Positions 62,704 through 64,000 of a stretch of 64,000 nucleotides of DNA are shown piece by piece; position 1 is the first letter of the stretch, and each line of letters starts with the position of its first letter. Source of the DNA: Anastrepha obliqua (taxonomy: Eukaryota; Arthropoda; Insecta; Diptera; Tephritidae); NCBI RefSeq assembly GCF_027943255.1, contig NC_072897.1, positions 36,988,044-37,052,043 of the forward strand, in the 5' to 3' direction. Below the pieces are notes generated by a model. It ran no database searches. It saw only the letters and a list, made by a program, of their open reading frames with translations, and was not told where the DNA came from. The translations under genes were made by a program, and so were the position numbers.

Positions 62704-64000
62704 TTTATTGATAATTTACTGGGCATGGGTCTAACTCAGATTAATGGGTTAACTAATAGTATGAGTCGTTTACTAGATTTGATTTTTATAAGCGACAACA
62801 TTAGTTCTGTTCTATCACAGCCTTTTTCTTCTATATCTATTCTATTCTATATTAATATAAAAAGTAATCCGAAGAATTTTTGGCGATATATTAAATCGAT
62901 TAAAAAGGCCTCTTCTATTCCTAATTCGGTTTTTTATAGAGACGTAACTGCCTGCTCTGTCAGCGATGCAGCGAATTTATTTGCTGATTTCTTTTCATCT
63001 AACTTCGTGTCTGATGAAGATATTCAGGAAGAACATTTGGCAGCCATTCGCCATAATTTCTTGGGTAAAGTGTCTTCTTCAGTTGACTTTGGTTCGCTTG
63101 TTCTGTCTGATGATGATGTCATTGAGGGATTGTTAAAGATTAAAAACTCGGCCCATTCGGATGTACATGGGCTTTCTGTAACTTTGTTTAAAAATTGTCG
63201 CTCTTTAGTTCAACCTCTTAAACTGATTTTTAACAAATCCTTGGCCGAAGGAATATTTATCGATGACTGGAAGCTGACTTTGGTCACTCCTATTTTTAAA
63301 AGCGGTAATAAAAGCAATATTGCAAATTACAGACCAATTTCCAAATTATCTGCTGTATCTAAACTCTTTGAAAGCGTTGTTAAAGACAAGTTATATTTTA
63401 GTGTTAAACGTCTAATTAGTCCACGTCAGCATGGTTTTGTAGTTGCAAGGTCTACCCTATCCAACTTATCCGTTTTTTCTGATGATTGCCACGCAGGCTT
63501 TCAGATTGGTTTCCAAACTGACGCGATATACACGGATTTTTCTAAAGCCTTTGATAAAATCTCCCATACAATTTTAGTAACTAAATTGGCTTGTCTTGGT
63601 TTTCATTCAACTTTCCTCGATTGGATTCGGTCCTATTTAATAAAGAGATGCTGCACTGTAGTTATCGATGGTGTTTCTTCGAAACACTACACTGCCACCT
63701 CTGGGGTACCTCAGGGTAGTATATTAGGACCTTTGTTATTTATTTTGTTTATTAATGATATTCATTCATGTTTTTCCTTCGCTAATTTTCTTCTCTATGC
63801 TGATGATCTAAAAGTGTACGCTGAAATAAGAAATTCTAGTGATTCAGCCGCCCTACAGTCTGAGTTGAATAATTTATTTTCCTGGTGCCTTATTAATTGT
63901 CTATTTCTTAACATTGAAAAATGTCATAAAATCACATTTTCTAAGCTTCAAAACCCCCTCAGCACCTCTTATCATATCAATCATACATATCTTGCTTCGT
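62701..64000 (+). CDS. CR1-like reverse transcriptase, runs off window
   Basis: The frame at 62,701 is open to the window end, 433 codons. It starts with the endonuclease remainder (DNLLGMGLTQINGLTNSMSR, LLDLIFISDN). A deleted linker follows, then NPKNFWRYIKSIKKA, KNSAHSDVHGLSVTLFKNC, NYRPISKLSAVSKLFESVVK, YTDFSKAFDKISHTI (palm A), SGVPQGSILGPLLF and FLLYADDLKVYAEI (catalytic Asp pair near 63,800). The thumb is LNIEKCHKITFSK. No stop is present, so this RT could be functional in isolation, though the nuclease upstream is broken. Confidence 0.87.

Larger units (their letters stand above)
58230..64000 (+). mobile_element. CR1-like LINE, copy 2, with Helentron-like insertion
   Basis: An intact ORF1 (58,417-59,685), an endonuclease start (59,750-60,280), a 2.4 kb insertion, and an RT frame open to the window end (62,701-64,000). 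The same family as copy 1 at 5.7-9.6 kb (minus). The endonuclease C-terminus and RT linker are shortened near 62,830. The 5' UTR probably begins near 58,230. Confidence 0.87.

Overview
This 64 kb window looks like repeat-rich insect chromatin, most likely from a dipteran and plausibly a tephritid fruit fly. The reasons are the AT-rich DNA, insect-type Transib, piggyBac, mariner, Tc1, Helitron, BEL-Pao and Gypsy/errantivirus-like elements, CR1 elements with PHD-type ORF1 proteins, and R1/I-type LINEs ending in ACCTAACC-like tails. I found no host protein-coding gene, rRNA or functional tRNA gene. Almost everything recognisable is transposable-element DNA, much of it nested.

Layout. 1-5.6 kb: broken LINE copies (+), a Gypsy gag remnant (-) and a Jockey RT remnant (-). 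5.7-13.6 kb: a CR1-like LINE (-) ends against a mariner (-), and the mariner is split by a 2.9 kb LINE (+) with an 11-bp target duplication. 14.4-18.4 kb: two convergent Tc1 remnants, a tandem pair of tRNA-derived SINEs, and a Helitron sitting in the TA tail of the second SINE. 18.8-27.3 kb: a BEL-Pao element (-) split by a 1.97 kb near-perfect palindrome and by a nearly complete Transib (RAG1-family) transposon with TIRs, a 5-bp target duplication and a probable three-exon transposase. 27.3-34.0 kb: two joined Gypsy/errantivirus-like elements (-). 34.0-35.5 kb: a piggyBac derivative between TTAA sites. 35.6-37.0 kb: a 105-bp satellite array and a diverged duplication. 37.3-40.8 kb: a third Gypsy (-). 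41-45.5 kb: SINE pieces, a possible MITE, a LINE (+), an LTR fragment and a BEL gag fragment. 45.5-50.2 kb: a complete-ended 412/mdg1-like LTR element (-) with 397-bp LTRs, GTGT target duplication, gag and integrase but no protease/RT. 50.2-56.6 kb: R1-type and RTE-type LINEs (+), each carrying a SINE insertion. 56.9-58.2 kb: Gypsy and R1 remnants (-). 58.2-64 kb: a second CR1-like LINE (+) split by a 2.4 kb Helentron/DINE-like insertion and running off the window.

How the parts relate. The SINE family and the RTE-type LINE share the same 3' end (CGCGCCAATTA), so the LINE may be the SINE's mobilising partner. All LTR-retrotransposon pieces in the window lie on the minus strand, while LINEs lie on both. 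That one-sided arrangement is what a uni-strand piRNA cluster of the flamenco type would show if transcribed on the plus strand. This is a hypothesis, not something the sequence proves.
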